Shown here piece by piece: positions 45,541 to 56,800 of a stretch of 64,000 nt of DNA. The notes beneath the pieces were generated by a model. It saw only the letters and a list, made by a program, of their open reading frames with translations. It did no database searches and was not told where the DNA came from. The stretch spans positions 10,413,922-10,477,921 of the forward strand of contig JALGPY010000012.1 of the NCBI GenBank assembly GCA_023055425.1, in the 5' to 3' direction. The DNA is from Linanthus parryae (Eukaryota > Streptophyta > Magnoliopsida > Ericales > Polemoniaceae). The stretch's first letter is position 1. Every line of letters starts with the position of its first letter. The position numbers and the translations under genes are program-made.

Positions 45541-48500
45541 ACATCAACTTCCTCTTCTTCATCCTTCATCACCACCACTTCTCCACCACAATCTCCACCG
45601 TCTCTTCTCCTACTGGAGGTAGCCACCAACACCAGGAGTAAAACGCACAAAACAATTTCGAAAAAGATGGAGTATTGAGTGAGAAATCCGAGTTTGAAGG
45701 TAAGAACCCTAGTTCGGTATTTCGTCGATCTCTCCCTTCTCGTTGCAACCCATTGAAATTAACCCACACATTCTTGTTCCTTGTGTTGAGGCGAGTCCGG
45801 GAAGCACCAGCATGGCCTCCAATTCGACAATTTTTGCTCCGGATACCATGCATGCCGAACCCATCCGCCGTCAAACCTCCATAGCCACCGGATTCTTGGT
45901 AAGCTCTCATTTCTTGCTCATTTTTGTTGGGTATTACACCAAAATGGTCCTTAGGACACGAATAACCTATTTAGCAACCTCTAATCTGCCCAGAATGTGG
46001 TTAGGATCGAGTTTGATTCCTTGTTTCATCCATTTTGTTCGTTTTTTGGAACATAAACTGCCTATGTTCAAATGCTTGTATCTCCCTCGTTTTTGGTCCG
46101 CTTTGAACGATATTTAGCTTTCTAGAATCCTTGGAGACTTGGCTACAACTTTCGTGTTTTTACTTTTGTAAAATTTGGTCTCTAAATCACCCAAAATTCG
46201 GGTTGAAGTTGCTGCTATTCGAGTTCTACAATCTGTCCGGAGCAGAAATTTTTTCTAAGTATTGAAGTATGGATTGAAATAGTCATTTTCAAACGACCGT
46301 AACTCTTTCAATTCTTTATGAAATACTGTGTTTCTTTCTCCTATGTGTAGCTAGTACATAATTCTTCATTTCATCGTCTCTGGGTCATCTTCTAATTTAT
46401 AACGGATTTCTCACAAAACGAGCCTAAAGTTGCTAGTTCGAACTTATGAAGCACTATTGAATTTTTATAAGTATTGAATCGGTATGTTTGTCCAAGTTTG
46501 ACTAGCGATATCTCTTTGAATACTTAGAGTTTCTCGGAGTTCAAATATGTTTTGGAATCCTTGAACTGTCATCTTCAAAACCCAATTTCCAGTTTCTCAA
46601 AACTCCTTCTCAATTGAGCAGAAATCAGCCGCAAAGTTGACTACTTGAAATGACGTTTCACTATCTTTAACCTTCGGTTTGAGCATTTGAATGACATTTC
46701 TGGCATTAGCGTTCCTCACAAAACTTGTTCGTATTCATATTCTGGGTCTAAATATCAAGTTTGACTTTCAAAAACCCTAGTTTGACTGAACTGTATAGGA
46801 AGGGTAAAATAGTAATTTCACTTCAAATTTGAATTGAGTTTCGTTTAGTAACTTGGTGTTTGTCAGCATCTATTATATGCGTTTGGAGTACTCGTATGTC
46901 ATTTCTCGGCTAGGGTTGACCAAGTTAATAGTTGGGGTCTTTTTGCAGTTTTACTAAACTTCGGCGGCCTATGTGCATTTAATTAAAACTTCACTCTTGA
47001 ACTACTTGAGACTAGGTTAATGCTTTGAGACCAACAACCTTACTTAGAAGGATATTTGAAGTCTCAAGAAGGAAGTATTTGACTCGGGAGTTATCAATCA
47101 ATGGTGGGGGTCTTTCTGTAATTTTAGCAAACTTTAGGGGCCTAAGTGTAATTTACTGAAAGTTGTAGATTTCGATGCTAAGTTCATATGGGAGAGTTAA
47201 GAGTCATTCTTGCATGTTGTTGGGCCCTTATGAATGTAATTTGGAGTGCAGGCACAGTCAAGGACTGTACTAGAGAGTTTTGAAGTATCAGGGGCATTTT
47301 GGTCAAGTAGCTTACATGACCCGCTTTCCATTGCATTTTTGCATACAACCTCATATAGAGGGTATATGCTAATAGGTTCTATACTTTAATTGTGTATATC
47401 CAGCCGTTGTTAAGGATCGTTCCAAGTAGACGTATCTTTTCGTGATGCTGCATTGACTGTGAGACCCGAACTCATATGAGACGAGCGTTGTAGGAGTGCT
47501 AGCTTTGCTTTGCGCCTTTCGTGGCCCAGAGGTAAGTACATATGTACGACCTTCTCATATCAAAATGTTCGTATGTGTTCGATGTTTCAAATGAATGCTT
47601 GTTATATGAAAAAGTATGAGAATGCATGTTTTCCACTCGAATATTGTCAAACTATTTTATTCATCTCCTTTGAGAACTCTCGGAAATTACTTGTGAAATG
47701 TTGATATTCCGATTCTGGTTATGTGAAATAGAATAAATAAAATACCTCTAATAGACTTAGGACGATGTACAGAGTACTGTTATTAATGGGAAGCGTCAAG
47801 CGATCCTCTATTTTCTTATGGCTAAGACCATTGAAACAATGCTTCTTATATTGGATAGAACTTTAATGTTCACAAATCCGCCCCCGATGAGCCAAAATGT
47901 ATCAAGATATTGAGGCCAAGGGGTTTATAGAGCTATAGAGTGCTACTTATACTTGTAAGGGTCACTACGGTATAGGGGTGTCGACACTTAAGGCCTTTTA
48001 GCTAATGTTATGAGCGGGGTTGACGAATGGGCTCCCTTAACGCTCGGGTAAAATAGGTTTTGATAGACCCTAGAAGGAACCCTTAGTGATTACTTCGTGA
48101 TCCCTCTGTCTACATCGATCCTGCTGGTGGCTCTGGACATGCCTCAGCTAAACTTAACGGTTAAATTGGAATTGAAAGAAAGTTTGATAAATCTTTTGAT
48201 GTTGTTTGTTTCTCTTGATTGCCTAATCTAATGAAATGATTTGAAAATCATAGGCTACTAGTGATTTAATATCATTATCAGGTCAAATGGACTTGTTTAC
48301 TGTTGATATTCTACTTGGCTAAGTATATCTTGACTACTCGTGATTTATAATGTTTTAAAGTTGAGAGTTCTCGCTACGCGATTAATTATAATTGTTCTAA
48401 ATTGTTCCAACTCTTTTTCTCATTGATTTTTCAAATCTCTTTATTTGCTTAAACTCATGCTTCTGTGCCACTCTTTGCTTTACATGTCGTAGTGTGTATT

Positions 48501-48776
48501 TACTCAGTTTTTACTGATTATTTTTCTTCAAAACTGCGTCGGCTTTTGCCATTTCAAAACCGCAGGTCATGAATCAAGGTGGGGTTATGGGAATGCATAT
48601 CGAGACGAAGTCGTCACTTAGTAGATCTCAACATTTTTTTTCTTTATCCAAATTGTACTCATTTTTTTGAAATATTTATTGTAAACATTAATTGAGATGT
48701 AATCTTAATAGTTAATTTCCTACTTTTGGTTATCGATTGTCGCATTAACCCTGAACCGAGATCCCGGGTCGTTTCA
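45183..48776 (+). repeat. Terminal long LTR of the array (3,594 bp)
   Basis: The first 900 or so bases match the units closely. From about 46110 the sequence continues as a different, longer LTR body, only distantly similar to the units, and ends GGGTCGTTTCA before GTTTT. The TG and CA ends and the target duplication support this as the 3' LTR of the founding element. No open reading frame of note lies in 46110-48776; it is AT-rich, non-coding LTR sequence. Confidence 0.72.
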
Positions 48777-49303
48777 GTTTTGCTGCTTTTGCCATGTGCT
48801 CTTAATTGCTGCTTTATTAAACAAAACACTTAAGTTTGCCATTATTCACGAATGGCTTGATTACCTCTATCTAGACATATAGGCTTATGCTCGCGTATGG
48901 TTGCTATCTGGACAAATAAGCATATATACTTGCGAATGGTTTTTGATTAATGAGACAAGTAGGCTTTGATTGGCTGCTATCTTAGGTAGATAAGTTATGC
49001 GCGCGTATTGTGGTTAATTTCGCGCGGAATCACCAAGCATGTTGAGATATGCTGTTGAGATTCTTAGTGACTTCTAAATATTTTAATGCCCGAGGCCCTA
49101 GTCCCCATAAGCCATCATTATTTCCTGAGCTACTGTACCGTTATAGTCTTAAATAGGGTACGCCTGTTACACGGTAAACCAAAACATCATCATTACCCAG
49201 GGCTACTGTAGCGTCGTAGGCTTCAATAGGGCTATTGATTCTTTTCTATTTCTAAGACGGTGCTGACTCAGACGGAAACTGAAGAGTCTCCATCTCTGAA
49301 CCC

Positions 49304-49310
49304 TATATAA
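49304..49310 (+). promoter_or_regulatory. Antisense TATA box in Tat-2
   Basis: TATATAA is preceded by GAAGAGTCT and GACTCA (near 49265), as at the equivalent place in Tat-1. It would drive transcription to the right, antisense to Tat-2 and through its repeats. Confidence 0.5.
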
Positions 49311-49512
49311 GCCTCTTTTTGAAATTAGTCTCTTACCACTGGCACCCTCTTGGGTTTTCGTTTGAAAGATGATACTTTCCCCTCCTTCTTTACATATTCG
49401 AAACCGGGGTTGGATAATCATGCCTCCTTCTTTGAATTCTTGTTCTTCTTCCCCTTTCAATTCGTACCGGCTCCGGATTGCTAGTTCTGTATGTGTCCAT
49501 TTTACCATAGAA

Positions 49513-49785
49513 ATGACTCCCAGGAAATCCACGGAAGACATCATTGTCTTGCCCAATTTTCCAAAAGACTGGTTGTGTGAATTCTCTTATCTGAGTGGAG
49601 ATGTATCTTCCCTAGTCATGTTTAAGGAGGCTACCCTTGGAGGACCTCTGTCGGAATACACTTTACAATATATTCTTGAAACGGAGAATGATGAGTGGGG
49701 TGCAACTTCCTTACGCACAATCAGCTTTCTGCCCCATAAGCTGCTCTTCCATTTGTTCTTCACATCAGCAGCCTTCATTGCTTGA
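49513..49785 (+). CDS. Short unrecognised frame downstream of the Tat-2 antisense promoter
   Basis: The frame opens at ATG 49513 (MTPRKSTED) and runs 90 codons. A possible 3' splice site (TTTACCATAG) ends two bases before the ATG. Another frame continues past it to 49864 (ending VEDVDDGE), so a shift may have broken a longer gene. No family was recognised and Tat-1 has no clear protein counterpart. It may be a gene remnant or chance. Confidence 0.25.
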   Translation: MTPRKSTEDIIVLPNFPKDWLCEFSYLSGDVSSLVMFKEATLGGPLSEYTLQYILETENDEWGATSLRTISFLPHKLLFHLFFTSAAFIA

Positions 49786-50521
49786 AGTTCATATGGGGTC
49801 TCACCATGTCAGGGACATCGACAAGAACTCTGTTCTGGTCGAGGATGTTGACGATGGCGAGTAGTAGTTATTTCTGTAGTTCGTAAGTTTCGTGTAGGAG
49901 TCTTGAATGTTTTTTTAGAACACTTTTGATGTATTGATGCTGTTTCCAAGCTTTGCTTATATAAAATTGTCTTTTGCGTTCACTTTGAGCTTTATGAACA
50001 TTTGAATTCCTTTATGTGAACATGATCAACGAGCACTTGTCTTTCGACTATCGCGCATATGAGCAAGGCAGTGTTCCTTGACATAATGGTGATATCTAAA
50101 CAAATAATCGTTTAAATTGTACTACGCTGCCATCTAAACATATAGGCTTTTCAAATCGCGTGTAGCTGCTATCTAAACAGATAGGCTTTACAATTGCATT
50201 TGGCTACTATCTAAACAGATAGGATTTAAATTTTATATGTGCTGCTATCTAATCAGATAGGCTTTGACATCGCGTTTGGCTGCTATCTAAAGAGATAGGC
50301 TTTAAGATTGTATGTGGCTGCTATCTAGACAAATAGTGGCTGCTATCTAAACAGATAGGCTAAAAATTGTGTGCTGCTATCTAAACAGATAGGCTTTGAT
50401 TGTACTCGGTTGCAATATTAACAGATAGGCTTTTAAGTCATTACTGCTATCAAAGTAGATAGGCTTACATTCGCGTTTTTGCTGCTATCTAGACAGTTGG
50501 GCTTTAAGCTTTGCCGAGTGA

Positions 50522-50526
50522 ATAAC
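50522..50526 (+). other. Target site duplication ATAAC, left copy (right copy 63617-63621)
   Basis: ATAAC flanks both outer LTR ends of the Athila-type element. Confidence 0.95.
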
Positions 50527-50819
50527 TGACAGCTTGAAAATGGATTAGTCTGGGACATCTTTTTACCATTGGTTTTAACCCTGTGAGAGTTGAGTTTGGC
50601 CATTTTCAGCTTATTTTCCACCTGATACGAGGCAGAGATTTATAGAACATGACTGCAAAATTTGAGTAATTTTATGCATACTTTTGTTTGTTGGATATGA
50701 TCGCGGGTACGTGTTATGATGTGCAGGTAACAGGTGCCGAGAAATGCATGAGATTAACTTGGATGGGAGGCAGCGTGTCAAGAAAGCTGAGCAGAAAAAA
50801 GAGAAAAAAGGCTAAGTTG

Positions 50820-51188
50820 TACGTTCAAACGCAGGGTACCTGCGTTCAGACGCACAGGATGGGAGCAGCAGGAAAATGGCTGGAAAGTAGGCTAAGTCCT
50901 GCGTTCAGACGCAGGCGATCTGCGTTCAAACGCAGGGTTCAGAGTCAGAAGTGCAGAAAGCTAAGGGGTGCGTTCAAACGCACAACCTGCGTTCAAACGC
51001 AGGACTCGACACTCAGAAGAAGAGAAGGCCAAGGAGTGCGTTCAAACGCAGGCGAGCTGTGTTCAAACGCACGTGTCCGAAAAGTCAGGAGCCAGAGGAA
51101 GAAAAATGGTTAAGGCCTGCGTTCAAACGCAGGAGGAGTGCGTTCAGACGCACTGCGTTTGAACACAGGAGAGTTGCGTTCGAACGCA
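50820..51188 (+). promoter_or_regulatory. Paired-palindrome array in the 5' LTR, 12 copies
   Basis: The motif TGCGTTCAAACGCA (6-bp arms, 2-base centre; variants CAGA, CGAA, TTGA) starts at 50820, 50841, 50900, 50921, 50969, 50988, 51037, 51058, 51118, 51139, 51154 and 51175. Within pairs the starts are 19 or 21 bases apart. The last copy ends 84 bases before TATAAAAG at 51273. The position in U3 upstream of the TATA box suggests an enhancer-like binding array; the bound factor is unknown. Confidence 0.75.
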
Positions 51189-51272
51189 CGGTGGGTTTCC
51201 AGAAGCTTCCAGGACGGGTCTTTTCGAGGGTAAAACAGGAATTTCGTGCATCAGTTTTGGAGAATGTGGCAG

Positions 51273-51280
51273 TATAAAAG
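51273..51280 (+). promoter_or_regulatory. TATA box of the Athila 5' LTR
   Basis: TATAAAAG followed by GAGG is a strong plant core-promoter match. The same sequence lies at 62604 in the 3' LTR. Confidence 0.75.
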
Positions 51281-52293
51281 GAGGTGTCCCAGCACTGAAT
51301 TAGGGTTATGCATACACACTCACACATCTATCATCATCACAACAGCCAGTTTCAGAGCAGAGCAGGGTTGGAGCAGAGCAGGATTGGAGCAGTTTTTCAG
51401 TATTTCAGCAAATAACTAGTTTGATCTTTTCTCTCTTTCATGAAACATTGTTTTTCAATAATGCAAGCTAGCTAGACCTTTTGCCTAGGTTCTCTGTGAA
51501 CCTAGGGTTTATGAATTCAGCAGACTTGGTTGTTTGATTTTAAGATGCATGGCTAGCTAAGCCTTAATATAGGATAAATTGTTTATTATTCTGTCTTTGA
51601 TTTTATTTACATACATGAATGGCTTGATCACCCAGGAGTGTTATAGACAGGATCTGGTGCGCGAGAGTGACCAGTGAGAGTTAGGAAGAAAAGACAGGAT
51701 TTAGTACTCTGCCTTGATGGACCGAGAGGTGAAAAGAATCAGGGGACTATCCCAGACGCATTAGACCAACTGTTAGACGTTTAGGGGGAGACCGAGAGGA
51801 GAACCTGTAACACTAGCAGACTTAGAACGAACCTGCAGATTTAGGTGGACCGAGAGGACCCGAAAATCTGCAGGAGAGTGATAGGTGCATGAGACCGAGA
51901 GGAGATTGTACTGTTGGTATGCTGGCATAAACAAAACCACCGTGTGTTTCTGAAATCGAATATACCATGAAAGCTGGAGAGTAACCCTAGGGGATCCTGG
52001 AACCTAGATTCTTAGAATTATCAATTTTTACAACTACCGCGATTTCTGCAAAATATTTAAAAGAAAAATAAAATAAGCTTTTTTAAAATATTGTTTTATT
52101 TACTGCAATTTAGTGAGTAGAATCACAGCATAACCTTCCTCCTCTTTTACAAACTTTGTGTCTAATTCTAATTCTAATAAGCAACAACTTAAAATGTTCT
52201 CGAGGGTTCGACAACCAGAGTCACAATTACATACTCTATATTACTTGATCGTACACTTGCGAAAAAGCAGATAGATTTACGCTGTCAAGTTTT

Positions 52294-52311
52294 TGGCGCC
52301 GTTGCCGGGGA
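52294..52311 (+). promoter_or_regulatory. Athila primer binding site (tRNA-Asp type)
   Basis: TGGCGCCGTTGCCGGGGA begins six bases after the LTR end. This is the site usual for Athila-group elements. Confidence 0.92.
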
Positions 52312-52431
52312 ACGGTTACAGTTTTTGTTAAAATACATTAGAATAAGTCTCAGAGTTTTTTCTTTTCTTTTTACGTTTACTTTCTTTCGACTTACTGCTC
52401 TTGAATTCTGATTTTCAGGCTATTCTAGTTT

Positions 52432-53826
52432 ATGCCCAGATTGCCTAGCAAACTGGTATCACCACTTGAAGATCCCGAAAAACTTTTCAGAGAGCAAAGT
52501 CGCAGACACCGAGCCGCGATGTCTGAGCACGGAGAAGACACCACAACTGATTCAGGAACACCCACAGGACAACAGCAACGTACTCCAGCACAGATGGCTC
52601 TTTACATTGAAGAGCTGATAGCAGCAGGTTTTGCTGCCAGGAACAATCAGAGGACTTATAACAGGTCTGGAAGGGCATTAGTCGAAAACTTTGAAGTCCC
52701 AACAGGAGGACATCAACCAGCTATCGTAGTGCCACCCATTACAGCAGAGCACTTCGATCTGAAATCATCCACCATTCAGACCGCCCAGACTCATTGTCCT
52801 TTTAATGGGAAGGCAGATGAAGATCCAAACGACTTCCTTGGAAAATTTGAAGATTACTGCAACAAGATTAAGTATAGAGGAGTCGAAGCAGACACGCTAA
52901 AGCTGATTTTATTCCCATACTGCTTGTTCGGAACAGCAAAAGATTGGCTGGAGGCAAGACCACCGAGGTCTATCACTACCTGGGAGGGGTGTGTTGCTGA
53001 TTTCTTGGCAAAATTCTACCCTGCATCCCGCGTTATCAAGCTGCAGAGTGAGATTTTATCTTTCAAACAGCAGATGGGGGAGACAGTGGTAGACGCATGG
53101 GACAGGTTGATGAGACTCGTTAAAAAATGCCCCAATCACGGCTTCGGGGACGCGAAAATTCTGCAGGTATTCTACCATGCTCTTGACAGGGAGAATGCTG
53201 ACAGGATTGATAGGGAAGCTGGGGGTAACTTTTTATACCATGTGGATAAGGATGGAGCATACGAACTGATGAAACAATTAGCCAAACAGAATACTCGCCT
53301 GTTTGATGACCGCAGGCTCACAGCAGTAGCAGAACCAGTGGTTGATGACAGGATTGACAATCTCACAAAAGTGGTACAGGACTTAGTCAAAAAGGTGTAT
53401 ACAGAGAAGAAGCCTGTGGCATCAGTAGACGAACCTGACTACGACGTAGCAATTCTGGAGCTTCAGACCGAAGATGCCAACTATGTTCAGCAGCAGTGGG
53501 ATCCTAGTCGCTACAGACCAGGAACACGTGATCATCCAGGGTTTGGCTACGGAAACCCCAATGCAGCAGTATATGCACCAGGATTCCAGCACAGGCCACA
53601 GGCACAACAGATAGCTCCAGCTCAGCCTGCACAAGCAGCACCACAGCTAAATTTGTCACAGCAACATTTTGAGTCCTATATGGAGAAATTCAATAAGCAG
53701 TGGGAAACTAGATTCGCGCAGATGGAGTCATTGACTGCTGATGTAAGCCAGATGAAGATTGCTATCCGCAACTTGCACAGAACCAGGCAGAACGAGCCCC
53801 AGGGAATTTACCATCAAACACAGTGA
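52432..53826 (+). CDS. Athila Gag (464 aa)
   Basis: The ATG at 52432 opens a frame with MPRLPSKL. The capsid-type retrotransposon gag domain covers about residues 110-290 (CPFNGKADEDP, FGTAKDWLE, FLAKFYP). After that come a linker and a Gln/Ala/Pro-rich stretch with a C-terminal coiled-coil-like segment near 410-450. No CCHC zinc knuckle is visible. The frame ends in TGA at 53824. The continuation typical of Athila (LPSNT...NPR) is found in another frame from about 53812, so gag and pol, normally one frame, are separated by a one-base shift. Confidence 0.88.
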   Translation: MPRLPSKLVSPLEDPEKLFREQSRRHRAAMSEHGEDTTTDSGTPTGQQQRTPAQMALYIEELIAAGFAARNNQRTYNRSGRALVENFEVPTGGHQPAIVVPPITAEHFDLKSSTIQTAQTHCPFNGKADEDPNDFLGKFEDYCNKIKYRGVEADTLKLILFPYCLFGTAKDWLEARPPRSITTWEGCVADFLAKFYPASRVIKLQSEILSFKQQMGETVVDAWDRLMRLVKKCPNHGFGDAKILQVFYHALDRENADRIDREAGGNFLYHVDKDGAYELMKQLAKQNTRLFDDRRLTAVAEPVVDDRIDNLTKVVQDLVKKVYTEKKPVASVDEPDYDVAILELQTEDANYVQQQWDPSRYRPGTRDHPGFGYGNPNAAVYAPGFQHRPQAQQIAPAQPAQAAPQLNLSQQHFESYMEKFNKQWETRFAQMESLTADVSQMKIAIRNLHRTRQNEPQGIYHQTQ

Positions 53827-56800
53827 ACAATCCACGCGCTCAAATCAATGCTATCACAACTCGGAGTGGAATTGCACTGCAGGATCCACCGTATCCCAGT
53901 CATGCACGCGCGGAAAAGTCTAAAATTATTGAACAGGAAGTGATTGACCGGGAAGACAGTTCAACCGCTAACCCTCAAAAAAGGGGTTCGGTCGAGCAGG
54001 AAGCAGCGCAGACTAATGAGGGTAATCCAGAAACAGTGCCAATTTCTAAGGATGTTCCTTACCCTCTGAAGACACGCAAGAGAGATGACAGCAAGGACTA
54101 CGCCAGATTTCTGGAGGTATTTAAGCAATTACAAATAAACATACCTTTTGCCGAAGCACTTGCCAAAATGCCTACTTATGCGAAATTTCTCAAAGACATA
54201 TTGTACGGGAGAAGGCGAATGAGTGACTTCGAAACAGTGAATCTGACAGCAGAAGCGAGCAGTTGTGTAAAAAATGGCCTACCACTGAAAAAGAAAGACC
54301 CTGGCAGCTTTGTTATTCCAGTAACCCTGGGCAGTGCTTACACAGGAAAAGCCCTATGCGACTTGGGCGCCAGCATCAACCTGATGCCACTGACCATCTT
54401 CAAAAGTCTGGGAGTCGGAGAGCCACGTCCAACAAGAATTATGCTTCAAATGGCTGACAGATCTGTGAAACCTGCCTATGGAGTAATTGAAGATATCCTG
54501 GTGAAAGTGGGAGAGCTTATTTTTCCAGCAGATTTTGTGATACTGGATATGGAGGCCGGAGAGGTCCCGCTAATCCTGGGCAGGCCTTTCCTGGCGACTG
54601 GTGAAGCCATTATTAACTGCAAAAGTGGAGAGCTGTCCATGCAAATCAATGAAGGAAAAGTGAAATTCAATGTTTTCAAATCTCTCCAGCTTCCTGACCA
54701 TTATGGGCATGAAAACTGTTTTGCAGTAGAAGTAATTGACGATCTGGAAAGTGATGAGGTAAAAGATCTATGGGAGGAACTTGAAGACATGTATCCAGAG
54801 GAAACAGAGGAGCAGCAGGACGAGCAGATCATGGGAACAGAAAGCTGGGTCACGCTATACAAGGATGAAGGAGGCGAGCAGAAAATGACACTCGTCCCGT
54901 CACTCCAGGAACCACCAGTCCTGGAATTAAAACAGTTGCCAGACCACCTCAGGTACGCTTTTATTGGTGAAAATAATACTCTGCCGGTAATTGTTTCTTC
55001 TCTTTTATCCCAGGAACAGGAACAAAAGCTGCTGGAGGTACTCCGAGAGCATAAAGAAGCCATCGGATGGACAATTGCAGACCTAAAGGGAATCAGTCCT
55101 GATTACTGCATGCACAAAATAAGAATCGAAGACGGAAAGAAGCCAGTTATCCAGCCTCAACGGAGGCTAAACCCAATCATGAAAGATGTGGTACGTAAGG
55201 AGGTCATGAAGTGGCTAGAAGCAGGATTTATATACCCCATATCAGATAGCACCTGGGTCAGTCCTTTCCAGTGTGTACCAAAGAAAGGGGGAATTACAGT
55301 AGTACAGAATGCTGATCAGGAGCAGATCGCCCAGCGCACTGCCACAGGCTGGCGAATCTGTATGGACTATCAGAAGCTGAACGATGCCACAGTGAAAGAC
55401 CATTTTCCGCTGCCATTCATGGACCAGATGTTGGACAGACTAGCGCACCATGCTTATTACTGCTTTCTTGACGGGTACTCTGGCTACAACCAGATCTATA
55501 TAAATCCAGAAGACCAAGAAAAAACGACGTTCACTTGCCCGTACGGAACGTTCGCCTTTAGACGAATGCCATTTGGATTGTGCAATGCTCCAGCAACATT
55601 CCAGAGATGCATGATGGCTATTTTCTCTGATATGATAGAAAAAAATTTGGAAGTTTTCATGGACGATTTTTCGTTATTCGGAGACAGCTTTGAAGACTGC
55701 TTATACCATCTGGCCAGAGTTCTGATTCGCTGCAGAAAAACAACCTGGTACTCAACTGGGAAAAATGCCACTTCATGGTTACTGAAGGAATAGTGCTGGG
55801 ACACAGGATTTCCAGCAAAGGACTGGAAGTAGACAGGGCAAAAATAGAGGTGATCAAGCAGCTGCCGTATCCAACCACAGTGAGGGCAATTAAGAGTTTT
55901 TTGGGCCATGCAGGTTTTTACAGAAGATTTATTAAGGATTTCTCAAAAATTACAAAGCCACTATGTAATTTGTTGGGAAAAGATGTGCCCTTCGTATTTG
56001 ATGAAGCCTGCAAAGAAGCTTTTGACGTGCTTAAAGAGAGGCTGACGACTGCACCCATTATCACAACACCAGACTGGACCCTCCCGTTCGAGCTGATGTG
56101 CGATGCCAGTGATTACGCAGTGGGCGCGGTATTGGGACAGCGGAAAGACAAAGTGTGCAGTGTCATCTACTATGCCAGCAGGGTCCTGAATGAGGCACAG
56201 ATGAATTATGGGACTACAGAGAAGGAGCTGCTGGCAGTCGTTTTTGCCCTGGATAAATTCAGATCGTACCTGGTAGGTTCTAAAGTCATCATATTCACAG
56301 ATCACAGTGCGCTGAAATACTTACTGGAGAAGAAGGACGCAAAGCCACGGCTGCTGCGTTGGATTCTGCTGATGCAGGAATTTGATGTCAAAATCAGGGA
56401 TAAAAAGGAAGTTGAAAACGTGGTAGCTGATCATCTATCTCGTCTGGAAAAACCTACAGAAAAAGTGGTGCCCATTCAAGAAAATTTTCCGGATGAACAT
56501 ATTATGAAGATCAAGACCAATGGACGGCCCTGGTACTATGCCATAGCCAATTATTTGGTCAATGGAGCAATCCCTGAAGAAATCACCCCTTGGCAGAAAA
56601 AGAAGTTTATTTCAGACTGCAGGCAATATTTCTGGGACGATCCCTATCTGTTTAAGCAAGGGGCAGACAATATTCTCCGTCGATGCATTCCATGCCACGA
56701 GATTCTGGAGGTAATTTAGCACTCCCACTCAGCACAATGTGGGGGACACTTTAGCGGACCGAGAACAGCTCACAAGGTGCTGCAGTCAGGATTCTTCTGG

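Larger units (their letters stand above)
9087..48776 (+). mobile_element. Tandem array of a chromovirus-like, non-autonomous gypsy LTR element
   Basis: The block opens with TGTAACACCCC at 9087 and closes with GGGTCGTTTCA at 48776. GTTTT lies immediately outside both ends (9082-9086 and 48777-48781), so it derives from one integration. Inside, TGTAACACCCC recurs at 11556, 14288, 32794, 34267, 37003, 39733, 42471 and 45183, each time just after TTAAGGTGGGTAGAT, a polypurine tract. The LTR start and the GGGGACGAAG-plus-purine-tract ending resemble Del/Tekay-type chromoviruses. No gag or pol is present, so the lineage rests on the termini only. Tat-1 sits inside unit 3. Confidence 0.82.
48782..50526 (-). 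repeat. Tat-2 3' region with CTATC-N6-GATAG repeats
   Basis: About ten degenerate monomers of 36-45 bp at 50090-50500 contain GCTATCTAAACAGATAGGC and variants, and a few more lie at 48860-49010. They keep the 5-bp stem and 6-nt loop of the Tat-1 repeat but have a different period and linker. Between the two groups is the segment with the antisense TATA box and a short open frame. The sequence breaks at 50526 into the Athila element. Confidence 0.72.
50527..52287 (+). repeat. Athila 5' LTR (1,761 bp)
   Basis: It begins TGACAGC and ends GCTGTCA, a 7-bp terminal inverted repeat. It holds a palindrome array (50820-51188), a TATA box at 51273 and direct GAGCAG repeats near 51350-51390. Confidence 0.96.

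Noticed and set aside
46110..48776. Possible host gene in the divergent part of the terminal LTR
   Set aside because: No frame longer than about 65 codons, AT-rich sequence, and TG/CA ends with a target duplication identify it as LTR.
50820..51190. Open frames rich in CVQTQ/CVQTH and AFKR repeats in the Athila LTRs and at 57940-58540
   Set aside because: They are translations of the palindromic 14-mer in several frames at once, on both strands, with no start-site or codon constraint. The DNA motif, not a protein, is conserved.
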